64,000 nt of DNA from Sporomusa malonica (GTDB lineage Bacteria > Bacillota > Negativicutes > Sporomusales > Sporomusaceae): assembly GCF_041428715.1 (NCBI RefSeq), contig NZ_CP155572.1; one strand, given 5' to 3'. This document shows, one piece after another, positions 52,731-60,248 of the stretch. The stretch's first letter is position 1; every line of letters starts with the position of its first letter. The translations under genes were made by a program, and so were the position numbers. The notes beneath the pieces were generated by a model. The model did not search any database. It worked only from the letters and a program-made list of their open reading frames with translations, and was not told the origin of the DNA.

Positions 52731-52862
52731 TAAAGTAGACTTAGCTTCAGATGGGGTTTTAACCCCACCTGAAGGTTAGTCGCCCTTATCCAGGGACTTA
52801 GCCGCTCTTAACTCCCACTTGTAGAAGAGGGAGTCTTAGAGCGGGTTGGTCATCGGATAAAA
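52731..52862 (-). repeat. Family A repeat, copy 7 (inverted, full length)
   Basis: On the minus strand it runs TTATCCGATGACCAACCCGC, hairpin, CTGGATAAGGGCGACTAACC, right hairpin with GGGGTTAAAACCCC, to AAGTCTACTTTA. It begins 5 bases after the adaptor gene stop and is opposite in direction to copies 5 and 6. Confidence 0.92.
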
Positions 52863-52887
52863 TTATGATCAAACGTTCCGTGAATCG

Positions 52888-52936
52888 GAAAAAATGGCCT
52901 CAACCATTGCACAATGTAATGGTTGGGCCATTTTTT
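52888..52936. terminator. Bidirectional terminator
   Basis: GAAAAAATGGCC plus TCAACCATT pairs with AATGGTTG plus GGCCATTTTTTC around GCACAATGT. Both strands have T runs, serving the adaptor gene and the convergent GIY-YIG gene. Confidence 0.9.
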
Positions 52937-52981
52937 CACCTTTCGGACACATAGAGGTGTGAGGATTGCAGGTTTATATAG

Positions 52982-53347
52982 TTACTTGGCAAGAGCTGAT
53001 TGCTTATGATAACCTTTGTCACCATAAGGCTGCAGATCATTTAACCATTTTTCTTCTAATGTCGATACAGTTTTGCGCCAATCATCCTGCGCTACTTTCT
53101 CAGTATTGACTGTTTCAAGGATATCAAAGGTAAAAGCGTCGGCACCATACAAATCCCAGTCTGCCTGTAACTCTTTGTTGCGATGGCTTTTCAGGTTTAA
53201 CTGAAAACGCTGACTATTAAAGAATGCGGGTAAGTTCATACTGCCGCAGATGAAGACTTTTCCGTTAACCTGATTTTTTATTTGATAAACACCCATAGGA
53301 CGTGGGGTTTGTTTATAGGCTAATTTTAGTTCTTTACGTTTATCCAA
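52982..53347 (-). CDS. GIY-YIG-family protein, small
   Basis: A 121-residue protein built around a GIY-YIG nuclease core. The two strands read GVYQIKNQVNGKVFICGS, so the second YIG has become FIC. The helix has NLKSHRNKELQADWDLYGADAF and the late acidic position lies in LEEKWLNDLQPYG. The divergence at YIG makes catalysis uncertain. The TTG at 53347 is chosen because AAAGGAG is 9 bases away; a TTG at 53356 abuts that site. It lies 17 bases after the DUF2087 gene, so they form a two-gene unit. Similar pairs are seen in other Firmicutes, from memory; the function is unknown. Confidence 0.78.
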   Translation of the reverse strand: MDKRKELKLAYKQTPRPMGVYQIKNQVNGKVFICGSMNLPAFFNSQRFQLNLKSHRNKELQADWDLYGADAFTFDILETVNTEKVAQDDWRKTVSTLEEKWLNDLQPYGDKGYHKQSALAK

Positions 53348-53364
53348 ATTGTCCAACTCCTTTT

Positions 53365-54129
53365 TTAGGGTTTAATCCAGTATGAACTGCCATCTTGGGT
53401 TCGGTCCATGAAGCCATGTTCAATTAGATGGCGGCGCAGTAGCACATAATCATTGTAGAAGGGTTTCAAAATAGCATTTACCTCTTTCTCGGTATAGGTT
53501 GTGGTTGGTTCGAAATACTTAACAAGATGTCTGAGGATGGCCACTCGCTTTTTTTCCTTAAGGGGAAAGGCGTCAAGTGGGCCATCAAGCCCTTGGGGAA
53601 AGCTGGCAGCCAATATTTTTTCATTTTCTTGCTCCGTAATAGCAAACCGGTCATCAATATTCTTAGAACTGCGTGGAATGTTAATAAAAGTATTCTTTTT
53701 GGGGACTTGCTCTCCCAGTAGTTCCATGATGGCTAAAAATACCTTGGCCTGTTTTTGCTTTTCTCTTAGGGTGAAGCGGTGATTACGGATGGTTGAGGTG
53801 CTGCCGGTTCCAAGCTCCTTTGCCACTTCGTTATCACTGTGTCCTTGGTAAAAAAGCTCGAGAATGGTTTTCTGGTGATCGGTCAGACCAGTTAATTTTT
53901 TATCAAGGCTGAGAAGGAAATGAAAGGCTGAATGGTGGCATTGTTCAATATGCACTTCTACATATTTTTTTGCTTCATAGAGCTTAGTATCATGGGGGTA
54001 AATGATGCCGTTAGTAAAGGTTTTACCGCAAATGAGGCAGGTAAACTCATCGCTATCCTGTTGGTAGGTGTAACCTTGCTTAATTTCCTGCAGTGTTGCC
54101 TGCCAAAATAGTTCAGATATATCATTCAT
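53365..54129 (-). CDS. HTH/DUF2087 regulator with zinc-finger-like N-terminus
   Basis: A 254-residue protein. Residues 28-65 hold Cys-X2-Cys (TCLICGKTF) and a later His/Cys/His set (VEVHIEQCHH), a likely zinc site. Residues 80-125 form a LuxR/sigma-70-region-4-like helix-turn-helix (GLTDHQKTILELFYQGHSDN, EVAKELGTGSTSTIRNH). The C-terminal 90 residues are a DUF2087 domain (FPLKEKKRVAILRHLVKYFE to RRHLIEHGFMDRTQDGSSYW). It is probably a transcriptional regulator. A 12-base palindrome, TCTTGCGCAAGA (54246-54257), lies about 115 bases upstream. Confidence 0.82.
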   Translation of the reverse strand: MNDISELFWQATLQEIKQGYTYQQDSDEFTCLICGKTFTNGIIYPHDTKLYEAKKYVEVHIEQCHHSAFHFLLSLDKKLTGLTDHQKTILELFYQGHSDNEVAKELGTGSTSTIRNHRFTLREKQKQAKVFLAIMELLGEQVPKKNTFINIPRSSKNIDDRFAITEQENEKILAASFPQGLDGPLDAFPLKEKKRVAILRHLVKYFEPTTTYTEKEVNAILKPFYNDYVLLRRHLIEHGFMDRTQDGSSYWIKP

Positions 54130-54245
54130 ATAAACACCTCGTTATATTGTTTGCTGGCTACGTAGATATTATAAGCGAACATCTAATTAAAATCAAGACG
54201 TTATGATGAAATGTTTATAATTAACATAGACGATATGTTGTTTTG

Positions 54246-54257
54246 TCTTGCGCAAGA
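54246..54257. promoter_or_regulatory. 12-bp palindrome in a divergent intergenic region
   Basis: TCTTGCGCAAGA is a perfect palindrome between the DUF2087 gene and the duplicated-domain secreted protein gene. It is a candidate operator, with no experimental or family support. Confidence 0.3.
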
Positions 54258-54392
54258 TAAAAGTAATGACTTATAGAAACCTCCAATTGAGCTAAAGGTT
54301 GTTTTTCCCTTTTCAAAAGTTTTTCTAAAATTAGTGGTTCATAATACAAACATAGCTTCTGCTAAGAAATACAAAATTGGAGGATGTTAAAT

Positions 54393-55172
54393 ATGATGAA
54401 CACAAATAAAAAATGGCTGCTTGCAGTAGGGGTTGCTGCGATGATTACTGTGAATGGAATAGCCATGGCGGCTGTTACTCCAGCACAACAAGACACACCT
54501 AACGGGAAAAAACATGCGTTTGTCGGTAAAGGTGATTTTAAGGACAAAGGATTTAAGGAAGGTTTTAGTGAGCTGATTGAATTGCTGAAGATCGATGAAC
54601 AAACCTTAAAAGCTGAACTGAAGGCTGGAAAAACCTTGAATGCCATTGCTGGCGAGCATGGTGTATCTGAACAAGTTTTGAAAGACTTTGCAATTAAGCA
54701 AATGACCCAGCATGTTGAAGAAGGCGTAAAGGCTGGCCGCATTTCTGCCGAACAGGCAGAAAAAATGAAAGACAATATGGCAGAGCGTGTGTCACAGATG
54801 ATTAATGGTAAAGGCCCGATGGGTCAAGGGCATGGGCGGATGGCTGGGCACGCCCCGTTTGGAGACTCAAAACTCTTAGAGTTATTAAAGGTTGACGCAG
54901 AAACCCTGAAAAATGAGCTTAAAGCTGATAAAACGTTAGTTGCTATTGCCGGGGAACATGGTGTTTCCGAACAAGCACTTAAGGATTTTCTTGTTGAGCA
55001 AATGACCCAGCGAATTGACGAAGGTGTGAATGCAGGACGCATTTCTGCCGAAAAGGCTGAAAAAATGAAAGCCGATATGGTAGATCGCGTGTCGCAGATG
55101 ATTAATGGCCAAGGCCCAATGCATAAAGGCCATGGCCCTATGCATGGACATCAAAAGAGTGATAACTCTTAA
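54393..55172 (+). CDS. Secreted protein with two tandem helical repeats
   Basis: A 259-residue exported protein. The signal peptide (KKWLLAVGVAAMITVNGIAM) ends AMAA near residue 26. Two copies of a roughly 95-residue unit follow. Unit 1 starts ELIELLKIDEQTLKAELKAG and unit 2 LLELLKVDAETLKNELKADK. Each unit contains IAGEHGVSEQ, LKDF, MTQ, EGV.AGRISAE.AEKMK and VSQMING, and ends in a Gly/His/Met-rich tract (GPMGQGHGRMAGH; GPMHKGHGPMHGH). The His/Met tails could bind metal. The ATG at 54393 follows GGAGG by 9 bases. The function is unknown. Confidence 0.8.
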   Translation: MMNTNKKWLLAVGVAAMITVNGIAMAAVTPAQQDTPNGKKHAFVGKGDFKDKGFKEGFSELIELLKIDEQTLKAELKAGKTLNAIAGEHGVSEQVLKDFAIKQMTQHVEEGVKAGRISAEQAEKMKDNMAERVSQMINGKGPMGQGHGRMAGHAPFGDSKLLELLKVDAETLKNELKADKTLVAIAGEHGVSEQALKDFLVEQMTQRIDEGVNAGRISAEKAEKMKADMVDRVSQMINGQGPMHKGHGPMHGHQKSDNS

Positions 55173-55181
55173 TTAACAAGC

Positions 55182-55225
55182 AAAATACAAGAAGCACTTG
55201 CGGTTGCAAGTGCTTCTTGTATTTT
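55182..55225. terminator. Perfect 20-bp terminator hairpin
   Basis: AAAATACAAGAAGCACTTGC pairs without mismatch with GCAAGTGCTTCTTGTATTTT around GGTT. Confidence 0.9.
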
Positions 55226-55321
55226 ATGGTAATCAGCATTTTCAAAAAGAAAACTAAAAATCTTAAGATATAATCCAAGAATAAGTTAAACGGATAACAA
55301 ATAGCTAAAGGGGAATGAATC

Positions 55322-55564
55322 ATGAAAAGACTAATACAGCATCTACTAAATAGCATTCTAAGCCTTGTCACAACATTCTTAATCATGGCCTCGCCTATAG
55401 CGGCAGTGGTTTATGCGTCAGAACCCGCAGAGTCAATTGAAAGTTTTAGTTTAAGCGAGCCAACACTGGTAGCTTACGCGGAACCAGCAAAAAACGATTC
55501 CAAGATGTTTGATATCTATGAAGAGAATGACGAATTGTTGATTCTTACTTTTTCCGCAAAATAA
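55322..55564 (+). CDS. Small secreted protein (80 aa)
   Basis: An 80-residue protein with a signal sequence (LNSILSLVTTFLIMASPIAA, cleavage likely after VYA near residue 32) and an acidic mature part ending DIYEENDELLILTFSAK. AAAGGGG precedes the ATG. Its last 49 bases overlap the 3' end of pdxT on the other strand. I do not recognise it. The ribosome site and signal make it credible. Confidence 0.55.
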   Translation: MKRLIQHLLNSILSLVTTFLIMASPIAAVVYASEPAESIESFSLSEPTLVAYAEPAKNDSKMFDIYEENDELLILTFSAK

Positions 55565-56112
55565 CTATGAAAAGCCAGGTTGCCAGTCAATTCCGGATGA
55601 AAGGCTGTTGCCAGCATATTGTTTTGTTCAACTGCCACAATCTTATCATCGACGGTAGCTAGCACGTTTACGCCAGGCCCCGCACTTTCGACATAAGGCG
55701 CTCTAATAAACACCAGGGGAATCATTGCGGAAGATACGCTGGGGATCAGCAGGTTAGTGGTAAAACTATTTAGCTGGCTGCCGTAGGCGTTTCTCTGTAC
55801 GGAAATATCCATAAGGCCAAGGTGACAGCTTTTTTCGCCGACGATATTTTTTGCAAGCAGAATCATACCGGCACAGGTTCCCCATACTGGCATACCTGAT
55901 TGTATTTTATCTGTTAGAACTTGAGTGAGCTCAAACTGGCGCAGTAGCTTGCCCATAGCGGTAGATTCGCCGCCCGGCAGGATGAGACCATCAATGCTCT
56001 CAAAATCTGCAGCTTTTTTTACAATCACTCCGGTGACATCTGGGAGTGCATTGAGGCAGTCAAGATGCTCTTGTACCGCCCCCTGCAGCGCTAACACACC
56101 AATTGTCAGCAT
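55516..56112 (-). CDS. pdxT: Pyridoxal 5'-phosphate synthase glutaminase subunit
   Basis: A 198-residue class-I glutaminase that feeds ammonia to PdxS for PLP synthesis. The catalytic set is visible: Cys in PVWGTCAGMILLAKN (about residue 80), and His and Glu in ATAFHPELTGNLAFH. LILPGGESTAMGKLL is the oxyanion-strand motif. The ATG at 56112 follows GAGGGTGG. It starts 2 bases after the pdxS stop, so the two are one unit. The C-terminal tail (RINNSSFSS) overlaps the convergent small gene. Confidence 0.96.
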   Translation of the reverse strand: MLTIGVLALQGAVQEHLDCLNALPDVTGVIVKKAADFESIDGLILPGGESTAMGKLLRQFELTQVLTDKIQSGMPVWGTCAGMILLAKNIVGEKSCHLGLMDISVQRNAYGSQLNSFTTNLLIPSVSSAMIPLVFIRAPYVESAGPGVNVLATVDDKIVAVEQNNMLATAFHPELTGNLAFHSYFAEKVRINNSSFSS

Positions 56113-56113
56113 A

Positions 56114-56992
56114 TTACCACCCTCTGGCAGCCAGTCGCTCAGACGGGTCAATCTTATCAATCTCAATACCTACCATTGGTTCGCCTAAGTTCTCGGAGAT
56201 TCTCGACAGTAGTTCAGGATCATTATAGTGGGTAGTGGCTTCAACAATGGCTTTGGCACGCTTAGCCGGATCGCCTGATTTGAAAATGCCTGAGCCGACA
56301 AAAACGCCGTCGCAGCCAAGCTGCATCATCAAGGCAGCGTCAGCCGGGGTGGCAATGCCGCCTGCAGCAAAGTTAACGACAGGTAATTTGCCGTGTTCCC
56401 ATATGTATTGGATCAAGTCAAAGGGTGCACCCATTTCTTTAGCGAGGCTCATGAGTTCTTCCGGCGGTGCTGCTTTAACCCGCCGCATATCGGCCGACAT
56501 TGTCCGCATATGCCGTACAGCTTCGACGACATTACCTGTGCCGGCTTCTCCTTTGGTACGGATCATGGCCGCTCCTTCGCCAATTCGGCGTAAGGCTTCG
56601 CCCAGGTTTCTGGCGCCGCAGACAAAGGGGATTTTGAAATCGCGCTTATTGATATGGTATAAATCATCGGCAGGGGTTAAGACTTCGCTTTCATCAATAT
56701 AGTCAATACCGATGGCTTCCAGGATTTGTGCCTCAACAAAATGACCGATCCGCGCCTTGGCCATAACGGGAATAGTAACAGCCGCTTGGATTTCCCGAAT
56801 CATTTTGGGGTCAGACATCCGGGATACCCCGCCTTCACGACGAATGTCAGCAGGTACCCTCTCTAAAGCCATAACCGCAACAGCACCGGCTGCTTCGGCG
56901 ATTTTTGCCTGCTCTGCATTGGTGACGTCCATAATGACGCCGCCTTTTAACATTTGGGCCAGGTTTTTGTTAAGTTCATACCGTTGTTGCAT
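56114..56992 (-). CDS. pdxS: Pyridoxal 5'-phosphate synthase, synthase subunit
   Basis: A 292-residue TIM-barrel enzyme that makes PLP from ribose 5-phosphate, glyceraldehyde 3-phosphate and ammonia. The start is YELNKNLAQMLKGGVIMDVT. Lys in VMAKARIGHFVEAQ and the phosphate site FAAGGIATPADAALMMQLGC are highly conserved, and the length is normal. GGAGG precedes the ATG. Upstream are paired operators identical in type to those before the MocR regulator at 60249, so this operon should be controlled by that regulator. Confidence 0.97.
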   Translation of the reverse strand: MQQRYELNKNLAQMLKGGVIMDVTNAEQAKIAEAAGAVAVMALERVPADIRREGGVSRMSDPKMIREIQAAVTIPVMAKARIGHFVEAQILEAIGIDYIDESEVLTPADDLYHINKRDFKIPFVCGARNLGEALRRIGEGAAMIRTKGEAGTGNVVEAVRHMRTMSADMRRVKAAPPEELMSLAKEMGAPFDLIQYIWEHGKLPVVNFAAGGIATPADAALMMQLGCDGVFVGSGIFKSGDPAKRAKAIVEATTHYNDPELLSRISENLGEPMVGIEIDKIDPSERLAARGW

Positions 56993-57037
56993 AATTGATT
57001 TCCTCCTATTTGCGTAAAAAATGATTTGCTGAATTTA

Positions 57038-57068
57038 TTGTACCGATACAATTTTTCTGTATCGGTAA
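57038..57068 (-). promoter_or_regulatory. PdxR operator pair upstream of pdxS
   Basis: TTGTACCGATACAA and TGTATCGGTAA lie 17 bases apart, 46-76 bases before the pdxS ATG. The same block, with 2 to 3 changes, lies at 60178-60208 before the MocR gene. The matching sequence continues as ATTAATTTTTGTAATTA. Confidence 0.85.
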
Positions 57069-57080
57069 TTAATTTTTGTA

Positions 57081-57109
57081 ATTATAGCAATATGAGAAAT
57101 GGAATTCAA
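57081..57109 (-). promoter_or_regulatory. Probable pdxS promoter
   Basis: On the minus strand TTGAAT (57109-57104) and TATAAT (57086-57081) are 17 bases apart. Transcription would start near 57074, just before the operator pair. Confidence 0.6.
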
Positions 57110-57132
57110 TATGTAAAGGGATTTTTATTGTT

Positions 57133-57146
57133 TTGTATCGATACAA
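57133..57146. promoter_or_regulatory. Third PdxR box, perfect palindrome
   Basis: TTGTATCGATACAA is its own reverse complement. It lies 64 bases from the operator pair and upstream of the proposed -35, a suitable place for an activator. Confidence 0.75.
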
Positions 57147-57260
57147 TTAATATGTGATGTGAATAAAAATTGTTCGATAGCCGAATAAAGAATGATTAAC
57201 TATTATTAATATGATTAATTTTTGCAAAAATAATCATCTGTTTTACGTGAAAGTGGAAAT

Positions 57261-57298
57261 GGAAAAACCCTAAAGCTTACAGCTTCTAGGGTTTTTCC
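57261..57298. terminator. Terminator after the LysR gene
   Basis: GGAAAAACCCTA pairs perfectly with TAGGGTTTTTCC. Both strands carry T runs in the stem. It ends the leftward LysR gene at 57343. Confidence 0.75.
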
Positions 57299-57342
57299 AT
57301 TCAATTATTTAGACTCTGGGCTTCTTTAGCCCATGCCAATAC

Positions 57343-58260
57343 CTAGACGTTGAACTTGCCCACAGCTTGAGATAACGGGTCTGTCCAAGGTATGGTGTTT
57401 TCAACATAGGACTTAAAGTGTTTCGCTGCAGGCGACATATAGCCGTTTTTTCGCCAAACCATGTGAATTCCTACTAAACAAAGAGGGTTACGGACGCGAA
57501 TAAGTGAAACTTTTTTTAGATCAAGTCCTGGTATGAACGGAATGAGTGAAACGCCAAGCTTAGCTCCGACAAGACCAGCAGCCGTCCTGTCTTCAAAAGC
57601 TTCGAAAGACATTGTTGGATGAAACCCAGCATCATGGCAAAGTTTCTCAATTACATCGCGTAATGCAATTTCAGGTTTATAAAGCACAAAGGGATCATTA
57701 GCTACCTCGCACAAATCAACTTGCTCTGCGCCGGCTAGCCTATGGTCTTTATGAACAATTAAAAATAGTTCTTGGTTCATAATGGGGAAAGAGCTTAAAT
57801 TTTCAATTGGTTCTTGCGGCGAGCAAAAGCCAATGTCGATTTCCGCAGACTCTAGCTGGCTCAGAATGATCTTTGTTGTATCTTGGGTTAGCTGGAATTT
57901 TACTCCTGGTGCTTGTTGTTGAAATGCGCCAATCAAATCAGGTATAAAACTTGATCCAAGTGGCTGAATGAACGAAAGTAAGATGGTTCCATGAAAGGGA
58001 TCAACCAAATTGTTAATTTCCTGCTTTGCTTCGGCTATTTCCGACAAAGCCCGGTTCGCATGCTTTAGGAAGATCTCCCCATATCGGTTTAAGACTACAC
58101 CACGACTCTTGCGTTCAAACAATGAAACCCCTAGCTCTTCTTCGAGCCGGGAGATTGACCGGCTCAGTGCAGATTGTGAAAGAACTAATTCATCAGCAGC
58201 CTTTGAAAAGTTACATATATTAGCCAGTGTCTGAAAATATTTAAGTTGATGCCAATCCAT
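57343..58260 (-). CDS. LysR-family regulator divergent from an MFS gene
   Basis: A 305-residue regulator. The winged helix reads MDWHQLKYFQTLANICNFSK, SQSALSRSISRLEEELGVSL (residues 1-60). The effector domain includes GTILLSFIQPLGSSFIPDLI and GAKLGVSLIPFIPG. It is divergently paired with the transporter at 58393, as with the YybE/YybF pair of Bacillus. It probably activates that gene through the dyad at 58284-58319. AGAGGT precedes the ATG. The effector is unknown. Confidence 0.88.
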   Translation of the reverse strand: MDWHQLKYFQTLANICNFSKAADELVLSQSALSRSISRLEEELGVSLFERKSRGVVLNRYGEIFLKHANRALSEIAEAKQEINNLVDPFHGTILLSFIQPLGSSFIPDLIGAFQQQAPGVKFQLTQDTTKIILSQLESAEIDIGFCSPQEPIENLSSFPIMNQELFLIVHKDHRLAGAEQVDLCEVANDPFVLYKPEIALRDVIEKLCHDAGFHPTMSFEAFEDRTAAGLVGAKLGVSLIPFIPGLDLKKVSLIRVRNPLCLVGIHMVWRKNGYMSPAAKHFKSYVENTIPWTDPLSQAVGKFNV

Positions 58261-58283
58261 GTATGATTACCTCTACTAAATTA

Positions 58284-58319
58284 TTTGGTATTACAATTAT
58301 GCATCAAAGTCATACCAAA
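58284..58319. promoter_or_regulatory. Dyad operator between LysR and MFS genes
   Basis: TTTGGTAT (58284-58291) and ATACCAAA (58312-58319) form an inverted repeat with a 20-base gap. The MFS -10 box TATAAT follows at 58349-58354. The placement is as expected for a LysR binding site. Confidence 0.6.
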
Positions 58320-58392
58320 GACAATTAGGTGTGCATAGATTCTCAGGGTATAATGGTTAAGTTACTTAAAAACTATATCTGGAGTGATTAAG

Positions 58393-59601
58393 GTGCACAA
58401 CGAAAAATTATGGACTAAGGATTTCATTAGCATAACAATCATCAACTTTTTCATTTTTCTCGTCTTTTATATATTACTTACAGTACTCCCATTGTACCTG
58501 GTAGGCACATTTCATGCAGGTACCGATAAAGTTGGATTGGTGATTGCATTTTTCTTAGTAGCCGCTATACTAATTCGGCCTTTTGCTGGGCAGTGGGTTA
58601 GCAAAGGTTCGCAGAAAAAGATTTTCATATATTCGGCTATTGCGTTTTTATTAGCTACAATGCTCTATCCCTTTGCAACGAATCTGATGGTGCTACTCAT
58701 TCTACGTGTTTTTCATGGGTTGACTTTTGGGATTATCACAACGGCAATGGGAACGATCTGCGCTGAACTCATTCCGTCCTCAAGACGTGGAGAAGGGTTA
58801 AGCTATTTCTCAATGGCTATGAGCCTGGCTATGGTGTTCGGTCCATTCATTGGGATTACTCTTGTAAATATGAATGCTTATAATGCCGCTTTCATCATTT
58901 GCATGATTAGTTCAGCCGTGGCTATCGTTCTTGCCCCGCCTATGAGAATTCCTGAAAGAACAAAAGAATCAGATATTCTGTTAGAAAAAGGTGATATTTC
59001 GTGGAATGACTTATTTGATAAAAATGCTGCGCCGTTCGCCTTTGCCACATTTATTTTAGCGTGTGCATATTCAGGTATTTCGGTCTTTTTACCGTTATAT
59101 GCTAAAGATTTAGGGTTAGTAGAAACAGCCAGCTACTTCTTCATTGTTCTGGCCGTATTTATTTTGATTTCCCGCCCATTTACAGGACGCTGGTTTGATC
59201 AACGGGGTGCAAAAGTTATTATTTATCCTTGCTTGATTCTTTTTACGGTCGGAATGTTTTTGCTAAGCCAAGTTCACTCGAATGCCATGTTCTTGGTAGC
59301 TGCAGCTATTATTGGTATCGGTTATGGTTCGGTAACGCCTATATTTCAAACACAAATTATTAACTCGGTAGAGCCGCATCGGGTAGGATTTGCTACTTCT
59401 TTATTCTTTAACTCATTGGATGCGGGAATGTCACTTGGTGCGTATGTTTTAGGGATTGTAGCCGGTGTTGCTGGCTATCACAGTATTTATTTAGTTGGAG
59501 CAGTGTTTATTGTCTTCGCAGTACTTCAATATTTCGTGCTAACACAAAAGAAAGAAGTTCTGTCAATCCAGTCTAATCCTTCTCTCGTGAATGAGCGTTA
59601 G
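58393..59601 (+). CDS. MFS transporter (YybF/YfcJ-like)
   Basis: A 402-residue, 12-helix major facilitator with helix 1 IINFFIFLVFYILLTVLPLY, an IRPFAGQWVSKGSQKKIFIY motif-A equivalent, and ELIPSSRRGEGLSYFSMAMS in helices 4-5. These are typical of the YfcJ/YhhS/YybF group of exporters. The GTG at 58393 follows CTGGAG by 8 bases; a GTG at 58384 overlaps that site. It is divergent from its likely LysR activator. The substrate is unknown, and an arabinose-, drug- or metabolite-efflux role is possible. Confidence 0.85.
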   Translation: MHNEKLWTKDFISITIINFFIFLVFYILLTVLPLYLVGTFHAGTDKVGLVIAFFLVAAILIRPFAGQWVSKGSQKKIFIYSAIAFLLATMLYPFATNLMVLLILRVFHGLTFGIITTAMGTICAELIPSSRRGEGLSYFSMAMSLAMVFGPFIGITLVNMNAYNAAFIICMISSAVAIVLAPPMRIPERTKESDILLEKGDISWNDLFDKNAAPFAFATFILACAYSGISVFLPLYAKDLGLVETASYFFIVLAVFILISRPFTGRWFDQRGAKVIIYPCLILFTVGMFLLSQVHSNAMFLVAAAIIGIGYGSVTPIFQTQIINSVEPHRVGFATSLFFNSLDAGMSLGAYVLGIVAGVAGYHSIYLVGAVFIVFAVLQYFVLTQKKEVLSIQSNPSLVNER

Positions 59602-59725
59602 TCTGCCGTGTGGTACACATCTCTTCGGTCTGGGATGGATAATTTTCCTATGCTGTCATAATTTTGTCGCATTTCCAGATTATGATTAGAGTAGTAAATG
59701 TGGGGGGAATATAGGAGGGAATGTT

Positions 59726-60094
59726 ATGAACGGTTTGGCTAAAAAAGCGATTATTTATTCAATGGTCGGGATAATGCAAGTAGGCATATTTGCTACTGCA
59801 GCCGAGGCATCCGCATTATATAATAATGGTTCAGGGCAAATAGTAGAGTTAAGATCTGATCGTCATGACCGTGATCATGACCGTCGGCGCCACAATGATG
59901 AACGGCGGCGGCAGCACGACGAAAGACGCCGCATAGAAAATGAGCGGCATGAAAGAGAAATGAAGCGGCGCCCTCATGAGAGTCGGCGAGAATGGCATGA
60001 GCGGCAAGCGCGTGAAAGAGACCGGCATGATCGTGAAATGCGTGAGATTGCAGCTCTGATAATTGGAATCTTAATTGGCTCGTCAAACGATTAG
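59726..60094 (+). CDS. Small secreted protein with a charged Arg/His/Glu-rich tract
   Basis: A 122-residue protein. A signal segment (KAIIYSMVGIMQVGIFATAA) ends near AEASA, residue 30. Residues 45-105 are almost entirely Arg, Asp, Glu and His (HDRDHDRRRHNDERRR and similar). A short hydrophobic C-terminal helix follows (IAALIIGILIGSS). The tract is likely a single long helix or metal-binding segment. GGAGGG precedes the ATG. No family is recognised. Similar charged envelope proteins occur in many diderms. Confidence 0.7.
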   Translation: MNGLAKKAIIYSMVGIMQVGIFATAAEASALYNNGSGQIVELRSDRHDRDHDRRRHNDERRRQHDERRRIENERHEREMKRRPHESRREWHERQARERDRHDREMREIAALIIGILIGSSND

Positions 60095-60107
60095 AGCAGC
60101 TGCTCAG

Positions 60108-60140
60108 AAGTCGCTCATCCTACGGGGTGAGCGACTTCTT
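60108..60140. terminator. Rho-independent terminator
   Basis: AAGTCGCTCATCC pairs with GGGTGAGCGACTT around TACG, followed by CTTT. Confidence 0.8.
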
Positions 60141-60147
60141 TATGGCT

Positions 60148-60175
60148 TTGCACAAAACAATTTATCTGGTAGAAT
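60148..60175 (+). promoter_or_regulatory. Probable promoter of the MocR gene
   Basis: TTGCAC (60148-60153) and TAGAAT (60170-60175) are 16 bases apart. Transcription would start within the operator pair, as expected for autorepression. Confidence 0.5.
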
Positions 60176-60177
60176 GA

Positions 60178-60208
60178 TTGTACCGATACAATTTTATTGT
60201 ATCGGTAA
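60178..60208 (+). promoter_or_regulatory. PdxR operator pair upstream of the MocR gene
   Basis: TTGTACCGATACAA and TGTATCGGTAA, 17 bases apart, nearly identical to 57038-57068 including the following ATAAATTTTTGTAATTA. Confidence 0.85.
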
Positions 60209-60248
60209 TAAATTTTTGTAATTAAGCAAGTCAGAAAGGGTAATCAAG

